From the NCBI GenBank assembly GCA_032622095.1, contig CP136068.1, forward strand, positions 15,853,729-15,917,728: a stretch of 64,000 nt of DNA. The letters run 5' to 3'. Positions 62,259 to 64,000 of the stretch are shown piece after piece (within the stretch, counting starts at the first letter, position 1; each line of letters starts with the position of its first letter). The DNA comes from Siphonodentalium dalli. Its lineage: Eukaryota > Mollusca > Scaphopoda > Gadilida > Siphonodentaliidae. The position numbers and the translations under genes are program-made. The notes beneath the pieces are model-generated. The model saw only the letters and a list, made by a program, of their open reading frames with translations, was not told where the DNA came from and did no database searches.

Positions 62259-62744
62259 AGTATATACAAGAAAACTAAGATGCATGCATCAGATCGCCCG
62301 TGAACTATTTATCATAGAATTCGTGTAGCTATCGATTATACATTTTGGAATATCTGTCTGTATGTATGTGTGTATGAATGCATGTATGTATGTGTGTTAT
62401 AGACTCGCACACTGCTCGACCGATCCGACTCGGATTTGGTATTTAACGTGTCAACCTGACCTCGCTCATAGGCATGTTTCTGGACCTTGACCGATCCGAC
62501 TAAAATTTGTGTGTAGGACTACTTCGATCCCGGGAGCAACATGGACGGGTCCAATTTCACGTGCGACCATGTCATCGAACATGCTGATATATGCATGTTT
62601 CTGGACCAATTGATAGTTTGTCCAGATGCTGTATATACCGGGTACTGCCCAGATGAAGGCGATCACAAACAAATCCCGAAATAGCCCGAACGAAGTCGAG
62701 TACATCAGCTAGTCTACTATATCAATTGAGAACTCCGTATATAT

Positions 62745-62835
62745 GTGTGTGAGGGTGTGTGAGGGTGTGAGGGTGTGTGTGTGTGTGTGTATAAGGGTGT
62801 GTGGGAGGTGTGTGTGTGAGTGTGTGTGTGTGGGT
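62745..62835. repeat. GT-rich microsatellite
   Basis: Imperfect (GT)n with GAGGGTGTGTGAG interruptions inside the second Helitron-like unit. Confidence 0.9.
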
Positions 62836-63179
62836 ACTTCATAGAATCGAAAATGGCTGGTCGGATCGAGCTCAAATTTCCTATCTAAGGGTAAAAACCC
62901 ACGGGAATGGTAAACGTCACGTTTTGGACAAGATCTGAGCAATCATTCTCCACTCCCAATCATTAAAATCACCGCAAACGGCACATCGGGGGTTAAGGCA
63001 GGCACGATCTTTATATTGACCATATTTTTAGTTGTTAACCGACTAACGCTCTTTATTGTCACCGGCGTTGCTAAACGGTCGCATGTGCCTACGAAACTAC
63101 GGACGTAAAACCCGAAAGGGATTTATCTTGATTAAAAAGGCAGAATTAACTCATCGGAAAACAAAACATGCGTGTTGTG

Positions 63180-63430
63180 TGGTTCTTATGTATGTCGTTC
63201 CTAGGAACGGGGGACATTTTCATCGGGTCAGTTTTTCCGCCCGATGTACCTTAAATCATACCTCTTTTAGGGACGGGTACTGCGTGTTGTGTGAACAAAA
63301 AATGCGTGATGTGTGATTCGTATGTCTGTCGTTCCTAGGAACGGGGGACATTTTCATCGGGTCAGTTTTTCCGCCCGATGTACCTTAAATCATACCTCTT
63401 TTAGGGTCGGGTACTGCGTGTTGTGTGATT
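63180..63430. repeat. 134-bp tandem duplication
   Basis: CGTTCCTAGGAACGGGGGAC, then CATCGGGTCAGTTTTTCCGC and CTCTTTTAGGG, occur at 63196 and again at 63330 with almost no difference. The unit contains the palindrome GTTCCTAGGAAC. Confidence 0.85.
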
Positions 63431-64000
63431 CTTATGTCTTCTTCACCTTGAAACGGGTACCCACTAATTATATATATGTGTGTGTCCTTTATAGACTCGA
63501 ACCGATTGAGCTCAAACTTGCTACCTACGGGAAGTGTCATGGATGGGTTAAATTGTGACCCCGACCTGACCTTGACCTTGAAAATGATCAATTTAAGGTC
63601 AAAATCTGGAAAAATGCACAATTAACTCATGTTATAAACAAAAAATTAATATTAACTCATTGAAAAACAAAACATTAAATTAAAAAATTAATTATAAAAA
63701 TTAACTAAAAAACATAATTAAAAAAATTAAAAATTGTCATGTTTCTGACGAACGCTGCCAGTGGCGGGCTAACCTGCTAGTATTATCTATTTCTAGATTT
63801 AGTTACTAACTTTATACCTGTATATTGTACAAAGAAATGTTTGACAAATGTATCTATATCAATATTACCATAAGGGTCATTACAAATTAGATACGACGAA
63901 ACAAAATTTTGAAGGGTGCATGTGATTGTGAGGATTAATAGGATCATAGGTAAATTTAATTCATGGACGCTTGTTAATTTTAATTGGACTACATGTATCA

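Larger units (their letters stand above)
62353..63780 (+). mobile_element. Two tandem Helitron-like elements, plus strand
   Basis: The first unit begins TCTGTCTGTATG at 62353 (preceded by A) and ends with AGCCCGAACGAAGTCG, a CATCAG spacer and CTAG at 62709-62712. The next begins directly with TCTACTATATC at 62713 and ends with a CGCTGCCAGTGGCGGGC hairpin and CTAG at 63777-63780, followed by T. Internal GACTCG...CCGATCCGACTC and GATGGGT sequences recur in both. No Rep/helicase frame. Confidence 0.55.

Overview
This is non-coding-rich DNA from an animal nuclear genome. It is AT-rich and full of transposons. Spliceosomal exons with GT..AG borders, Helitrons, hAT-like and mariner-like MITEs, 5'-truncated non-LTR retrotransposons and many minisatellites point to a marine invertebrate. 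A lophotrochozoan such as a mollusc is my best guess; nothing in the window proves it. There are no operons, rRNA, tRNA or CRISPR arrays that I could support.

The only host gene I can support is the 3' part of a plus-strand gene, running from the left edge to about 44.5 kb. Five short exons have matching phases at every junction: 93-196, 7824-7851 (28 nt), 27170-27243, 37949-37976 (28 nt) and 44229-44379 (with stop). Joined, they encode a tyrosine-rich tail with motifs such as NYYEEM, EYITP, IYDDL, EYLEP, YYSEV and GYENH. This looks like the cytoplasmic end of a signalling receptor. The exons form an alternating alpha-beta-alpha-beta-terminal series, because a segment of at least 12 kb carrying one alpha and one beta exon with its introns was duplicated in tandem. 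Copy A is about 1-16200 and copy B about 26860-38970. Both copies were then enlarged by different insertions. The extracellular and membrane parts would lie left of the window.

Region by region: 0-8.3 kb is copy A with a tandem Helitron array, a 48-bp minisatellite, a hairpin MITE and a non-LTR stub. 8.3-15.6 kb is material absent from copy B: a tandemly duplicated ankyrin-like fragment, one copy of which is split by a 5388-bp fold-back transposon. The transposon has 1.5-kb inverted arms, a 42-bp minisatellite in its centre, a 3-bp TTA target duplication and an intact empty site next door. 16-27 kb is intron with decayed tandem repeats, a triplicated mariner-like MITE and a CCHC gag-like relic. 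27-39 kb is copy B with a 190-bp palindrome, a 283-bp satellite and a TIR element. 39.1-41.1 kb is a 5'-truncated non-LTR retrotransposon with a perfect 12-bp target duplication. From 44.4 kb to the end I see no host gene, only minisatellites, CCCAGATAGCAC elements, G-rich repeats, a 1257-bp hAT-type element and two more tandem Helitron loci.

Identifications of families are from motif reading only; no database search was possible.
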